DNA of 64,000 nt from Spirosoma linguale DSM 74 (GTDB lineage: Bacteria > Bacteroidota > Bacteroidia > Cytophagales > Spirosomataceae), in assembly GCA_000024525.1 (NCBI GenBank), contig CP001769.1, positions 620,001 to 684,000 on the forward strand, read 5' to 3'. The notes under the pieces are model-generated. The model was not told the DNA's origin. It made no database searches and worked only from the letters and a program-made list of their open reading frames with translations. Each line of letters opens with the position of its first letter. Within the stretch, counting starts at the first letter, position 1. The translations under genes and the position numbers were made by a program. This document shows positions 52,608 to 61,251 of the stretch, piece after piece.

Positions 52608-53336
52608 ATGACAAACCTGCTTTTTCCTACCGATTTTTCGAATTATACATCAGCCGCTTTGGACTGGGTTCGCCTGTTTGCGCGCAAAACGGGGGCTACT
52701 GTCACGCTGCTCCATATGTACCAGCCCATGTTGCCCGATACCACCTTGCCAACCGTCGGCGACCCTGGTCTGGGCGTGATGGCATCCATGGAAATTGAGG
52801 ACATAAGCCGTAAGCGGCTCAACGAACTCGCTACTGAACTTCAGGCGGAAGGTTTATCCGTAACGGCTGAATGGCGCATTGGCTCGGTCGATGATGGCAT
52901 ACTGGAGGTGGCCCGCGAATACTCCGCCGATCTGATCATCATGGGACGCAGCGACCTGAGTACGTTCTTCGACCGTTTGGCGGGCAGTGCCGTGACGGAT
53001 GTTGCCGACGAAGCCGTTTGTCCGGTGCTGATCGTTCCCACCACGCCCGAGGGACAGTCCATTCGTCCGGCGCAGGTGCATACCATCGCGTATGCCATGC
53101 AGGCCCAAACGACACAGTCCATGGTAACCGCCCAGACAGAGTTGCTGGTCGATGCGTTCAACGCGAAGCTGGAGGTGTTGACAGAAGACAAACTTGAACA
53201 CGCCCACGCCGACCTGATTGTGATGCAGCTATCGCCCAAGGCCGGTTTTCTGGACAATCTGTTTCACCCAAACCACACGACGGCCCTGATCAAGAAATCA
53301 GATGTGCCCGTGCTGGTGTATCACGAGAAAAAGTAG
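52608..53336 (+). CDS. Universal stress protein (tandem UspA-like)
   Basis: The 242-residue protein begins NLLFPTDFSNYTSAALDWVRLFARK, and has the ATP-binding glycine segment ADLIIMGRSDLSTFFDRLAGSAVTDV near 105-125 and a second, degenerate domain after about residue 150 (LEHAHADLIVMQLSPK, LFHPNHTTALIKKSDVPVLVYHEK). The start is set by the ATG at 52608. Tandem Usp proteins act in survival and stress. The gene lies downstream of the band-7 gene and is convergent to OsmC. Confidence 0.87.
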   Translation: MTNLLFPTDFSNYTSAALDWVRLFARKTGATVTLLHMYQPMLPDTTLPTVGDPGLGVMASMEIEDISRKRLNELATELQAEGLSVTAEWRIGSVDDGILEVAREYSADLIIMGRSDLSTFFDRLAGSAVTDVADEAVCPVLIVPTTPEGQSIRPAQVHTIAYAMQAQTTQSMVTAQTELLVDAFNAKLEVLTEDKLEHAHADLIVMQLSPKAGFLDNLFHPNHTTALIKKSDVPVLVYHEKK

Positions 53337-53355
53337 ACGTAGATTTTTGAGTCAG

Positions 53356-53411
53356 AAACGGGTTAGCGACTCTTTAGGGCCTGATGGGGCTAAAGAGTCG
53401 CTAACCCGTTT
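53356..53411. terminator. Perfect 22-bp hairpin between Usp and OsmC genes
   Basis: Arms 53356-53377 and 53390-53411 are perfectly complementary with a 12-base loop and a T-rich tail. It serves both convergent genes. Confidence 0.85.
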
Positions 53412-53417
53412 TTCATT

Positions 53418-53909
53418 CTAACCTGTTTTCTCAACATCCTTATTTACCAGACACGACGGTTTATGATAGACCGGGAAATTGCAGGAGTTTGCGATGAAAC
53501 ATACCCTGTTGGCCTGTTCATGTAGTTCATTGGCTTTGTCGATCATAGATTGCTCGGTAACCGTAACAACGGGATTGAGCGTAACTTCGCTGAAGTGCCC
53601 GCCCCCGTCCGCTGTTTCGACCATAATGCCACTGGCGTTGTCTACATAGTCGGTCACCACAACCCCCGCTACAGCGCAGAGGTGCAGGTATGAGAGCATG
53701 TGGCAGCTCGACAGCGAGGCAACCAATAGTTCTTCGGGGTTGTATCTGGTTTTGTCTCCCCGAAAGGCCGGATCAGACGAGCCCATGATCACAGACTTCG
53801 TTCCTGCTGAGATAACATGGCTTCGCTCGTAGGATCGATAGGTGCTGGTTCCTTGCCCGGTGTTGCCGTCCCAGGTAACGGTTAGTGCATAGTGGTGTTC
53901 TTTTGCCAT
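53418..53909 (-). CDS. OsmC-family peroxiredoxin-like protein
   Basis: The 163-residue protein has the OsmC signature: NPEELLVASLSSCHMLSYLHL with a catalytic Cys near residue 93, and a second conserved Cys in the AANRVCFIANSCNFPVYH-like end. OsmC proteins reduce organic peroxides using thiols. No signal peptide is seen. Together with the adjacent universal stress protein this is a small stress-gene neighbourhood, but they are convergent rather than an operon. Confidence 0.92.
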   Translation of the reverse strand: MAKEHHYALTVTWDGNTGQGTSTYRSYERSHVISAGTKSVIMGSSDPAFRGDKTRYNPEELLVASLSSCHMLSYLHLCAVAGVVVTDYVDNASGIMVETADGGGHFSEVTLNPVVTVTEQSMIDKANELHEQANRVCFIANSCNFPVYHKPSCLVNKDVEKTG

Positions 53910-54231
53910 AATCTTGCCGAATTTACTTTTTATGCTGTCAATGCCTGTCTCTTCATTGATACGTGACTAATGGTGCTTTCCCGTGAGTAGGTCAGCTAGC
54001 TGGCAATGGAGAAGTTAAAGACAGATTGGGTGGCTATAGATAGGATAACAGTTGAAGAATCTATATACTGCCGTTCCCTAAATTTAGTGTACATTAATAG
54101 ACCTTTTTATGGAAAGTATAAATCTATAAATACCTTCATGATTAGTTTAGTTGATGGGTCTCTCCTGGGCTTCAGAAGATCAGATTGATTAATATACATG
54201 TCGTACGTAATCACATTCAATTAGAGTACCT
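53910..54231. other. A/T-rich intergenic region
   Basis: The 322 bases hold one 60-codon frame (54006-54188) without a family match, signal or conserved features. I do not call it a gene. No clear promoter or terminator is visible. Confidence 0.4.
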
Positions 54232-55125
54232 ATGATCACCAGCCGTTTATGTACAGGAATTGTCAGTCTGCTCATGGTAGTTGAGCTGTTGGGTTGTCAG
54301 GATCATTCAACAGGGGTTACGCCCGGCCCTGATCGGTTACGGGTGAAAACTATTACCCAGCAATTAACCGGCAGTGCCAGTGTAAGTGCTGTTAGCGCAT
54401 TTTCGTACGATGGACAGGGCCGACTGAGCTCTATTGTGGCTTATCGAATGCCCGATAGCACAGTGGCACCGGTTGAAAATACGGTTTATCAATATGATAC
54501 CCAAGATAGATTGATTCAGGTACAGCACTCGGAAGTCCGGCGGGGGGCAAATTCAGAAACTTATACCCTTACGTATAATGCAGCAGGTCAGTTAACGCAA
54601 TTGTCCCACTTGCCGTCGACGTTCAGCCTAACTTTCCAATATAATTCCGCTAATCAGCCATCAGGTTACAGCAGGGGAATTGGTGTTGGGGGGCTTCGGG
54701 CCAGCGGAGGTGGTTCATTCACCTTCGCCGGCAATAACCTTATGTCTGTTTCCGAAGATTTTAAAGTATTCCGTTCCGGGGAGTCGGCAGCGGCTCCGCC
54801 AGCTTACTACAGGCTGACAAGCACAACGTACACGTTCGATGATAAACTGGACCCGTTTTACGGCGTATTTATCATTCCGGCACCGGGTGTTTTTCTGCCG
54901 TTTGCTAGTTCGCCCGGCGCGTTGAGCCCGTTCTATATGCTGTATGGGGGTATCGATAACACACTTAACCTAAGCCAGAATAATGTACTGTCTGCTGTGA
55001 GCTCCAACGGAACAACCACCCAGTACAGCTACACGTATAACGCGGCTAATCTGCCTGCCAGCCGAACAACAACGCTTAATAGTGTTGTAACGGAAGTCTT
55101 ACGCTTTGGGTATGAATCGTATTGA
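54232..55125 (+). CDS. Lipoprotein with YD-repeat-like strands
   Basis: The 297-residue protein has a lipoprotein signal with the lipidated Cys in ELLGC at residue 22 and a beta-rich body with repeated FSYDGQGRLSSIVAY, YQYDTQDRLIQVQ, YTYNAANLPASRT strands. These resemble YD/RHS-type or DUF4595-like repeats. It is probably a surface or periplasmic protein. The substrate is not clear. A 270-base gap separates it from the HTCS regulator on the same strand. Confidence 0.65.
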   Translation: MITSRLCTGIVSLLMVVELLGCQDHSTGVTPGPDRLRVKTITQQLTGSASVSAVSAFSYDGQGRLSSIVAYRMPDSTVAPVENTVYQYDTQDRLIQVQHSEVRRGANSETYTLTYNAAGQLTQLSHLPSTFSLTFQYNSANQPSGYSRGIGVGGLRASGGGSFTFAGNNLMSVSEDFKVFRSGESAAAPPAYYRLTSTTYTFDDKLDPFYGVFIIPAPGVFLPFASSPGALSPFYMLYGGIDNTLNLSQNNVLSAVSSNGTTTQYSYTYNAANLPASRTTTLNSVVTEVLRFGYESY

Positions 55126-55395
55126 GTAGGTCGCTTTTTGCTTCAGGTTTACGTTTTCTCCGCTTTGGCGATACTGGTTCCACGGACCCGATAAGCTCAA
55201 AGGAATTCTTTCACTCGTTAGCACAATGAGCATACTTACAATAAGGATGTTGCCGAGAACTTAATGTAACGGTAAAAAAAACCTACTTATTCGGTAAATT
55301 AAATAAACATATTGTACGGACATATTGAACTGTGCTGATAATTAATTAGCTTTTCCATTGAATTCACACAGCAACGGATTTCCTGGAAAACAGTA

Positions 55396-58300
55396 ATGAA
55401 TGGCACTAAATTTTACGCTCTATTGTCGCTGGCGATATTATATGTTAGCCTGTCTACAAAAACGTTTTCTCAGTCTGACGCACAGCATTTTAGTCACCTC
55501 AGCGTCGACGAGGGATTGTCCCAAAGTAGTGTATACGCCATTACGCAGGATGCCAAAGGGTTTATGTGGTTTGGTACCCGCAATGGACTGAACCGCTACG
55601 ATTCCCACCAGGTCGTTGTGTACGAACACAAATCCGGTGATGCCAACAGCCTGGCCGCAAATACGATAAACAGCTTGTTGCACGACCGGAAAGGCCAGCT
55701 TTGGGTGGGAACTACCAAAGGTATAGCCGTCTATCGACCTAAAGAGAACAATTTTTTGCGGTTGTCGCCGGTCATAACCAAAACGGGTAAACCCGCCGAC
55801 TCCTCCATCAACGTACTGGCCGAAGACCACCAGAAGCGCATCTGGGTAGGTACGCCCCGTGGACTTTTCCGGCTTCACGCTACCAACCTGCGTCGTGCTG
55901 ACCGGCTAGTCGATCTGACTTACCAGCAGCAGGACCTCAGCCACCAAACCATCAGAACCTTATACGAAGCCCGCGATCACACAATGTGGGTGGGTACATC
56001 GGCCGGACTCGCCCGCTTGCAGCGAACCCCGGCGGGGCGTTTCAAACTAACCAATTTTTACCTGAATCCGGCCGATTCCATTTTTCACAATACATCGAAT
56101 GGCATCAACGCCATCGTTGAAGATAAACGGGGTAGGTTGTGGTTGGGTACCGAGCGTAATGGCATTGCCCTGTTCGACCCGCAGCAGGGGCGGGTCATAA
56201 CCTGGCATCCCGCTCCCGGTCTCGATTTAAGTACGCAGACGATCCGCACCATTCTACCCGACGGCAAGGGGAACTACTGGGTAGGCACCATGACGGGGCT
56301 GCACATTATCGCCCAGGATGGCAGCCGGTTTAGTACCCTGATCAATCACCCTAACGACGTCACGTCGCTGAGCGATAATTCCGTACGTTCGCTGTTTCGG
56401 GACCGTGACGGATCGGTTTGGGTGGGCACTTACTATGGTGGCGTTGGCATGTACAGCCCACTTGCCCGACAATTCAGCGCCTATCGGCCACTGGATCGGC
56501 AGGGTGGGTTACCCTTTAAAATTGCCGGGCCAATGCTTCCAGCCAACAGCCCCGCCCAGCGGTGGATTGGTACGGAAGATAAAGGGTTGTTTCTGATCAA
56601 CGCCGATAAAAGTATTGCCCGGCATTATACCCACAACCCGAAGCAGCATCAGTCGCTTACCAATGATAAGATAAAATGCCTGCTGGCCGAGGGCAAGAGC
56701 GGGTTGTGGGTCGGAACTTTGAAAGGACTGAATTACATTGACCTTCAGCAGAATACCGTCACCCAGTATCTGCACGAACCCAACAATCCGCATTCCTTGC
56801 CCGACGATCACATTTATGATGTGAAGCGGGATGCCGAAGGAACGCTCTGGGTGGCAACCTATTTTGGCGGTCTGTGCCGGTTCGATGAAAAGACGAGATC
56901 GTTCATCCCGCTGACTCACCAGACATCTCAGGCATCCTCCCTAAGTTCCAGCAATATCACCTGTCTTCTGCCTGATAACAAACAGCAGCTATGGGTTGGG
57001 ACACTGGGCGGGCTGAATCGGAAAATAACCGGTCGGGATGCGTTTGTGCGGTATACACATCACCCCGGCAATAGCCGATCCCTGAGCAATAACCACATTA
57101 TATGCCTGTTCGAAGACCGAAAACACCGGCTCTGGATCGGAACGCGCGACGGTGGATTGAATCTGCTATTGCCCGATCAACAGTCATTCCGGCATTTTAC
57201 AACCGCACAGGGCTTACTCAGCAATTCCATCTTCGGTATTCTCGAAGACAGCCGGGGCATGCTCTGGCTCAGTACCGATAAAGGCATCGTTCAGTTCGAC
57301 CCGGAGCGGTCGACGTTTATTGCCTACAATAAATATGACGGCTTGATCTGCAAAGAATTTACGCCGAATTCAACGTTCCGGGATGCGCAGGGCTTGCTGT
57401 ACTTCGGCGGTTACAATGGTATTGTCGTCTTCAGCCCGGAGCGTATTCGGCGCAACACGACACCCCCCAGGCTGGCGTTTACGGGGTTGCATTTATTTAA
57501 TCAGCGGCAAACGACACCCTCGTCCGGAAACCGGGCCGATGCACCCGTGGATTTTAGCCGCCCGCTGACCTTTACGCACTGGCAGAATGTGTTTACGCTG
57601 GACTTTGCCGCTTTCAACTATATCAATTCGCCTAAAAACCGCTATGCCTATCAACTGGTGGGCTTCGACAACGACTGGAACTACGTGAAAGACCCGCAGG
57701 CAACCTACATGAATCTGCCCGCAGGCGACTATGTGCTGCGGGTAAAAGGGACGAACAACGACGATGTCTGGAATGCCAAACCGCTGGAACTGGCCATCAC
57801 GGTCTTGCCGCCCTTCTGGAAAACTGCCTGGGCGTATTGCCTGTACATACTCGTCTTTCTGGGGATGCTGCGCTTATGGTCGAGATTTAACCGGAACCGG
57901 CTGCAACTGGCGCACGACCTGCAGGTGGAACACGACGAGAAAACCCGCCAGCAGGCCCTTCACCAGACCAAGTTGAATTTCTTTACGGAAATAGCCCACG
58001 AAATCCGCACACCGTTGACCCTCGTGATGGCCCCCATCGAAGTGCTGGCCAACCAGTATACGGCCGATACATTGATTCAGAAGCAGGTATCCATTATGCG
58101 GAACAGCACCGACCGATTGCTTCGCTTGCTCAACCAGCTCCTCGATTTCAGAAAGCACGAAACCAGTCATGTGCAGCTACACCTGCAAACGGTTGATCTG
58201 GTTGCTTTAATGCGAACCATTACCGACTCGTTTCTGGAACACGCCCGGTCTCGCCGGATTACCCTGCGCAACGAATCGACCGTCGATGTGCTGCCCGCCT

Positions 58301-59562
58301 GTGTTGACGTGGGCGAGGTTGAAAAGGTCATTTATAATCTGTTGCAGAACGCCCTGAAGTTCACCCCAACAGAAGGTACCGTATCGGTACGGCTGCAACA
58401 GGATGTTCGTGGTTCCGGTCGGGCCGTTATTTTTATCGAAGATACGGGGCGTGGTATTCCGGCCGCTGATTTGGAGCATATCTTTGACCAGTTCTATCAG
58501 GTTAACCATCCGCAAACCCACGATACCGGGTTTGGGCTGGGCCTGGCCCTCAGTAAGCACATCGTTGAACAGCATCAGGGACAGATTAGCGTTGAGAGCA
58601 GCGAGGCAACCCCCCTGCAGCCTGGCTTTACGCGCTTTACGATCACCTTGCCCTTGTCGCTCCTGCCCCATAATGGAGCTGGAGATTCCGTATCCTATGC
58701 GCCAATGGCCACCCCGCCCGTGACTCTATTTGCACAGACGGAGCCCCTGCCGGTGGTAGCTAAACCAACTGACGGCAGCGAAAGGTCAATTGTTTTACTC
58801 GTTGAGGATCAGGATGATATACGAACGTATTTGAAGGGCCTGTTTGTGGAGAAGTACGACGTTATGGAGGCCGCCGACGGGGCGCAGGGCTGGGACATTG
58901 CCACGCGAACCCTTCCTGATCTCATCATTGCCGATGTAGCCATGCCCATAATGGATGGTTTCGCCATGACGCACCGGCTTAAGTCGGACCCGCGTACCAG
59001 CCATATTCCGGTCATTATGCTAACGGCCAAAGGAACGGTCGATAGCCAGTTGACGGGCCTGGAAACCGGCGCCGACGATTACGTGAGTAAACCGTTCCAT
59101 CCGATTCTGCTTCAGGCGCGGGTGAGCAATCTGCTGGCTGTTCGGGAGCAGCTGAAGGCGAAATATAATCGGCTCGTGACCTTACAACCGCAGGCCCAGA
59201 CGCTGGACCATCCGGACGAGAAATTCCTCAATCAGCTCATGACCGTACTCGACCGCCAACTGAGCGAGCCCGACTTTAACGTAGCCAGTCTGGTTACTGA
59301 AATCGGCATGAGCCGACCCGTTCTGTTTCGGAAGGTGAAAATGCTGACGGGCTTATCGGTCATTGATCTGCTCCGGACAACACGACTCAAGAAAGCCGAA
59401 ATGTTGCTGAAGCAGCGGAAAGTCAGCGTATCGGAAGTCGCCTTCGCCGTGGGATTCAGCGATCCCAAATACTTCAGTCGGGTGTTTCGCGCCCATTTTG
59501 GCCAGACGCCCTCCGAATGCAGCGCACGGATGGATGTGTTGGTGGAGTCGTTAAATGGTTAA
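55396..59562 (+). CDS. Hybrid two-component system regulator (HTCS)
   Basis: The 1388-residue protein has a signal peptide, about 13-14 Reg_prop propeller repeats with the DxxGxLWVGT pattern (about 25-680), a Y_Y_Y domain (about 720-795), one transmembrane helix (near 805-825), a histidine kinase with H868 in IAHEIRTP, an ATPase domain (DTGRGIP, FGLGLALSKH), a receiver domain with Asp1180 in IIADVAMPIMDG and a C-terminal AraC-type HTH (about 1285-1385). HTCS proteins sense oligosaccharides in the periplasm and activate polysaccharide-utilisation genes. It lies beside a GH88 gene and a SusC-like gene, which it probably controls. Confidence 0.96.
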   Translation: MNGTKFYALLSLAILYVSLSTKTFSQSDAQHFSHLSVDEGLSQSSVYAITQDAKGFMWFGTRNGLNRYDSHQVVVYEHKSGDANSLAANTINSLLHDRKGQLWVGTTKGIAVYRPKENNFLRLSPVITKTGKPADSSINVLAEDHQKRIWVGTPRGLFRLHATNLRRADRLVDLTYQQQDLSHQTIRTLYEARDHTMWVGTSAGLARLQRTPAGRFKLTNFYLNPADSIFHNTSNGINAIVEDKRGRLWLGTERNGIALFDPQQGRVITWHPAPGLDLSTQTIRTILPDGKGNYWVGTMTGLHIIAQDGSRFSTLINHPNDVTSLSDNSVRSLFRDRDGSVWVGTYYGGVGMYSPLARQFSAYRPLDRQGGLPFKIAGPMLPANSPAQRWIGTEDKGLFLINADKSIARHYTHNPKQHQSLTNDKIKCLLAEGKSGLWVGTLKGLNYIDLQQNTVTQYLHEPNNPHSLPDDHIYDVKRDAEGTLWVATYFGGLCRFDEKTRSFIPLTHQTSQASSLSSSNITCLLPDNKQQLWVGTLGGLNRKITGRDAFVRYTHHPGNSRSLSNNHIICLFEDRKHRLWIGTRDGGLNLLLPDQQSFRHFTTAQGLLSNSIFGILEDSRGMLWLSTDKGIVQFDPERSTFIAYNKYDGLICKEFTPNSTFRDAQGLLYFGGYNGIVVFSPERIRRNTTPPRLAFTGLHLFNQRQTTPSSGNRADAPVDFSRPLTFTHWQNVFTLDFAAFNYINSPKNRYAYQLVGFDNDWNYVKDPQATYMNLPAGDYVLRVKGTNNDDVWNAKPLELAITVLPPFWKTAWAYCLYILVFLGMLRLWSRFNRNRLQLAHDLQVEHDEKTRQQALHQTKLNFFTEIAHEIRTPLTLVMAPIEVLANQYTADTLIQKQVSIMRNSTDRLLRLLNQLLDFRKHETSHVQLHLQTVDLVALMRTITDSFLEHARSRRITLRNESTVDVLPACVDVGEVEKVIYNLLQNALKFTPTEGTVSVRLQQDVRGSGRAVIFIEDTGRGIPAADLEHIFDQFYQVNHPQTHDTGFGLGLALSKHIVEQHQGQISVESSEATPLQPGFTRFTITLPLSLLPHNGAGDSVSYAPMATPPVTLFAQTEPLPVVAKPTDGSERSIVLLVEDQDDIRTYLKGLFVEKYDVMEAADGAQGWDIATRTLPDLIIADVAMPIMDGFAMTHRLKSDPRTSHIPVIMLTAKGTVDSQLTGLETGADDYVSKPFHPILLQARVSNLLAVREQLKAKYNRLVTLQPQAQTLDHPDEKFLNQLMTVLDRQLSEPDFNVASLVTEIGMSRPVLFRKVKMLTGLSVIDLLRTTRLKKAEMLLKQRKVSVSEVAFAVGFSDPKYFSRVFRAHFGQTPSECSARMDVLVESLNG

Positions 59563-59578
59563 GTAATGGAGTAGTGGA

Positions 59579-59660
59579 TGTGATGTGGTGTCGGTTTCTC
59601 AAAACCGACACACTCGCGTCAGCAATCCTGTCGGTTTTGAGAAACCGACACCACATCACA
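59579..59660. repeat. 32-bp inverted repeat with nested palindromes
   Basis: Arms 59579-59610 and 59629-59660 are perfectly complementary with an 18-base loop. Each arm contains its own palindrome, TGTCGGTTT-loop-AAACCGACA, so two folds are possible: one long hairpin or two short ones. The loop word TCGCGTCAGCA (59614-59624) is also in the hairpin at 1112-1122. It lies between convergent HTCS and GH88 genes. Confidence 0.8.
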
Positions 59661-59668
59661 CCCACCAC

Positions 59669-60862
59669 TCAACGACCATTGATCTTCTTCGCCCTAAGTA
59701 GGGCTTCCAGGTAGTAATAATCGGCGTAGATCAACGGCACATCCCGCTCAAACGTTTTGGCACCTGTACTGTGCAGCAGCAGGAAACCGTGATTCTGACC
59801 CTTTGGCGATGCGTAGCTTTTCGCCAGGCTGGTCATCACCTGATCGGCCTTTTTCCGGTACGGGGCATTCGGCACATACGTACTTAGCTCGAAAAGCGCC
59901 GACGCCATAATGGCCGCTGCCGATGCATCGCGTGGCTCCTTGGGAATCCCCGGCGCATCGAAATCATAGTACGGCACCAGATCAGCGGGCATATGCGGAT
60001 GGTTCAGCATGAATTGGGCAATGGCTTCGGCCTGACGCAGAAAAGCGGGGTCTTTCGTTTCGCGGTAGCAAACGGTATAGCCGTACAATCCCCAGGCCTG
60101 CCCACGCGCCCAGGCCGATTCATCACTAAATCCCTGATGCGTATTTTTCTTCAGCACCTTACCCGTCAGCGTATCGTAGTCGACAACGTGGTATGAGCTA
60201 TGATCCGGACGGTAATGGTTTTTGAGGGTCGTCCGGGCATGGGTAACGGCAATGTGGTAGAAGGTTGAGTCGCCGGTGAGTCGGGTGGCGGCAAAGAGAA
60301 GTTCCAGGTTCATCATGTTGTCGATAATGACCGGACATTGCCACACCTCCTGGTGGTGATCCCAGGAGCGAATAATTCCCGCTTTAGGCTTGAAGCGCGT
60401 CGACAGGGTTTTAGCCGCTTCGATGAGGACTGCCCGGTAGGCCGGGTCATGCGTTAGCCGGTACCCGTTGCCATAGCTGCTGTAGAGTTTGAAACCCATG
60501 TCGTGGGTACCGCCATTGGTCTTTTCGCGTTCCAGCCGGGCGGTGTAGGTGCGGGCCTCATTTGCCCATTCTTCCTTGCCGGTATATTCATAGAGGTACC
60601 AGAGTTCGCCGGGGAAAAAACCGCTGGTCCAGTCGCGGGCGGGTACGGCCTGAAGTGAGCCATCGGCCGCGATGGTGCGGGGTGATACCCGGGCGGGCTT
60701 TCCGGCAGCGGGTTGCGGCACCCGTTCTGTCATTTCTTGCAGCATAAAACGTAGCTGCTGTTCGGCCTCGTCAAACCGGGCCCGAATTGTCTGCTCGGGG
60801 ATAAAACCGGTCAGTAGCAGGAAAGGAAGTAAATAGCGTAGGGTTAGTCGGTTAGGGGTCAT
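59669..60862 (-). CDS. Glycoside hydrolase family 88 (unsaturated glucuronyl hydrolase)
   Basis: The 397-residue protein has an N-terminal signal peptide and an alpha/alpha-toroid with the GH88 features: GGTHDMGFKLYSSYGNG near residues 135-150, PVIIDNMMNLELL with a catalytic Asp near residue 198, and GFSDESAWARGQAWGLYGY. These enzymes hydrate and open unsaturated glucuronic acid residues made by polysaccharide lyases. It is convergent to the HTCS gene. A 31-residue membrane ORF lies 18 bases upstream on the same strand. Confidence 0.9.
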   Translation of the reverse strand: MTPNRLTLRYLLPFLLLTGFIPEQTIRARFDEAEQQLRFMLQEMTERVPQPAAGKPARVSPRTIAADGSLQAVPARDWTSGFFPGELWYLYEYTGKEEWANEARTYTARLEREKTNGGTHDMGFKLYSSYGNGYRLTHDPAYRAVLIEAAKTLSTRFKPKAGIIRSWDHHQEVWQCPVIIDNMMNLELLFAATRLTGDSTFYHIAVTHARTTLKNHYRPDHSSYHVVDYDTLTGKVLKKNTHQGFSDESAWARGQAWGLYGYTVCYRETKDPAFLRQAEAIAQFMLNHPHMPADLVPYYDFDAPGIPKEPRDASAAAIMASALFELSTYVPNAPYRKKADQVMTSLAKSYASPKGQNHGFLLLHSTGAKTFERDVPLIYADYYYLEALLRAKKINGR

Positions 60863-60880
60863 AGCGTAGTGGCAAAGTCA

Positions 60881-60976
60881 TTAAAGGATAATCGACAGCA
60901 TATATACCAGTAGGGTGACGATGAGCACCACCGCGCCGATTTCAGCGATTATATACCGGTTCTTCACCTTTCTCAT
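60881..60976 (-). CDS. 31-residue putative membrane micro-protein
   Basis: The ORF from ATG at 60976 encodes 31 residues: a positively charged start (MRKVKNRY) followed by a hydrophobic segment (IGAVVLIVTLLVYMLSIIL), which is a typical single transmembrane helix. A GGGAG sequence lies five bases before the ATG, a good ribosome-binding site for this phylum. It ends 18 bases before the GH88 start on the same strand, so it may be co-transcribed. It is too short to be supported by family comparison, and I cannot exclude chance. Confidence 0.5.
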   Translation of the reverse strand: MRKVKNRYIIAEIGAVVLIVTLLVYMLSIIL

Positions 60977-61251
60977 ATCTGCTCCCGTTTGATACTGCAA
61001 GTTTAGTTCCCTTTGACTTTTTGCTGGTTACTCCAACTGTTCATAAAGGAGGACAAAACGTTCGGGCGGGTGAAGAAGCGTTCAAAAGGGTGGATTAATC
61101 GCTCATTTTTATATTATTCCACTATTTTATTGTCAAATACCAGTAGTATTGTCCTGGTAATGGGGCCCCGGAGGCTCCGGAGCGCAAGCTGAAGCTCCCG
61201 CCATTTACCTCCGCTGCACCCTTCAACTTTCACCTACTTTACAGAAAACAC
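60977..61251. other. Leader region of the SusC-like gene
   Basis: The 275 bases hold GC-rich palindromes GGGGCCCC (61162-61169) and CCGGAG-G-CTCCGG (61168-61180), and ACCAG/CTGGT at 61140 and 61153. These may fold in the leader RNA. No matching -7/-33 pair was found. Confidence 0.4.

Noticed and set aside
54006..54188. 60-codon frame in an A/T-rich gap
   Set aside because: No signal, domain or usable ribosome site; the composition looks like non-coding DNA of the gap.
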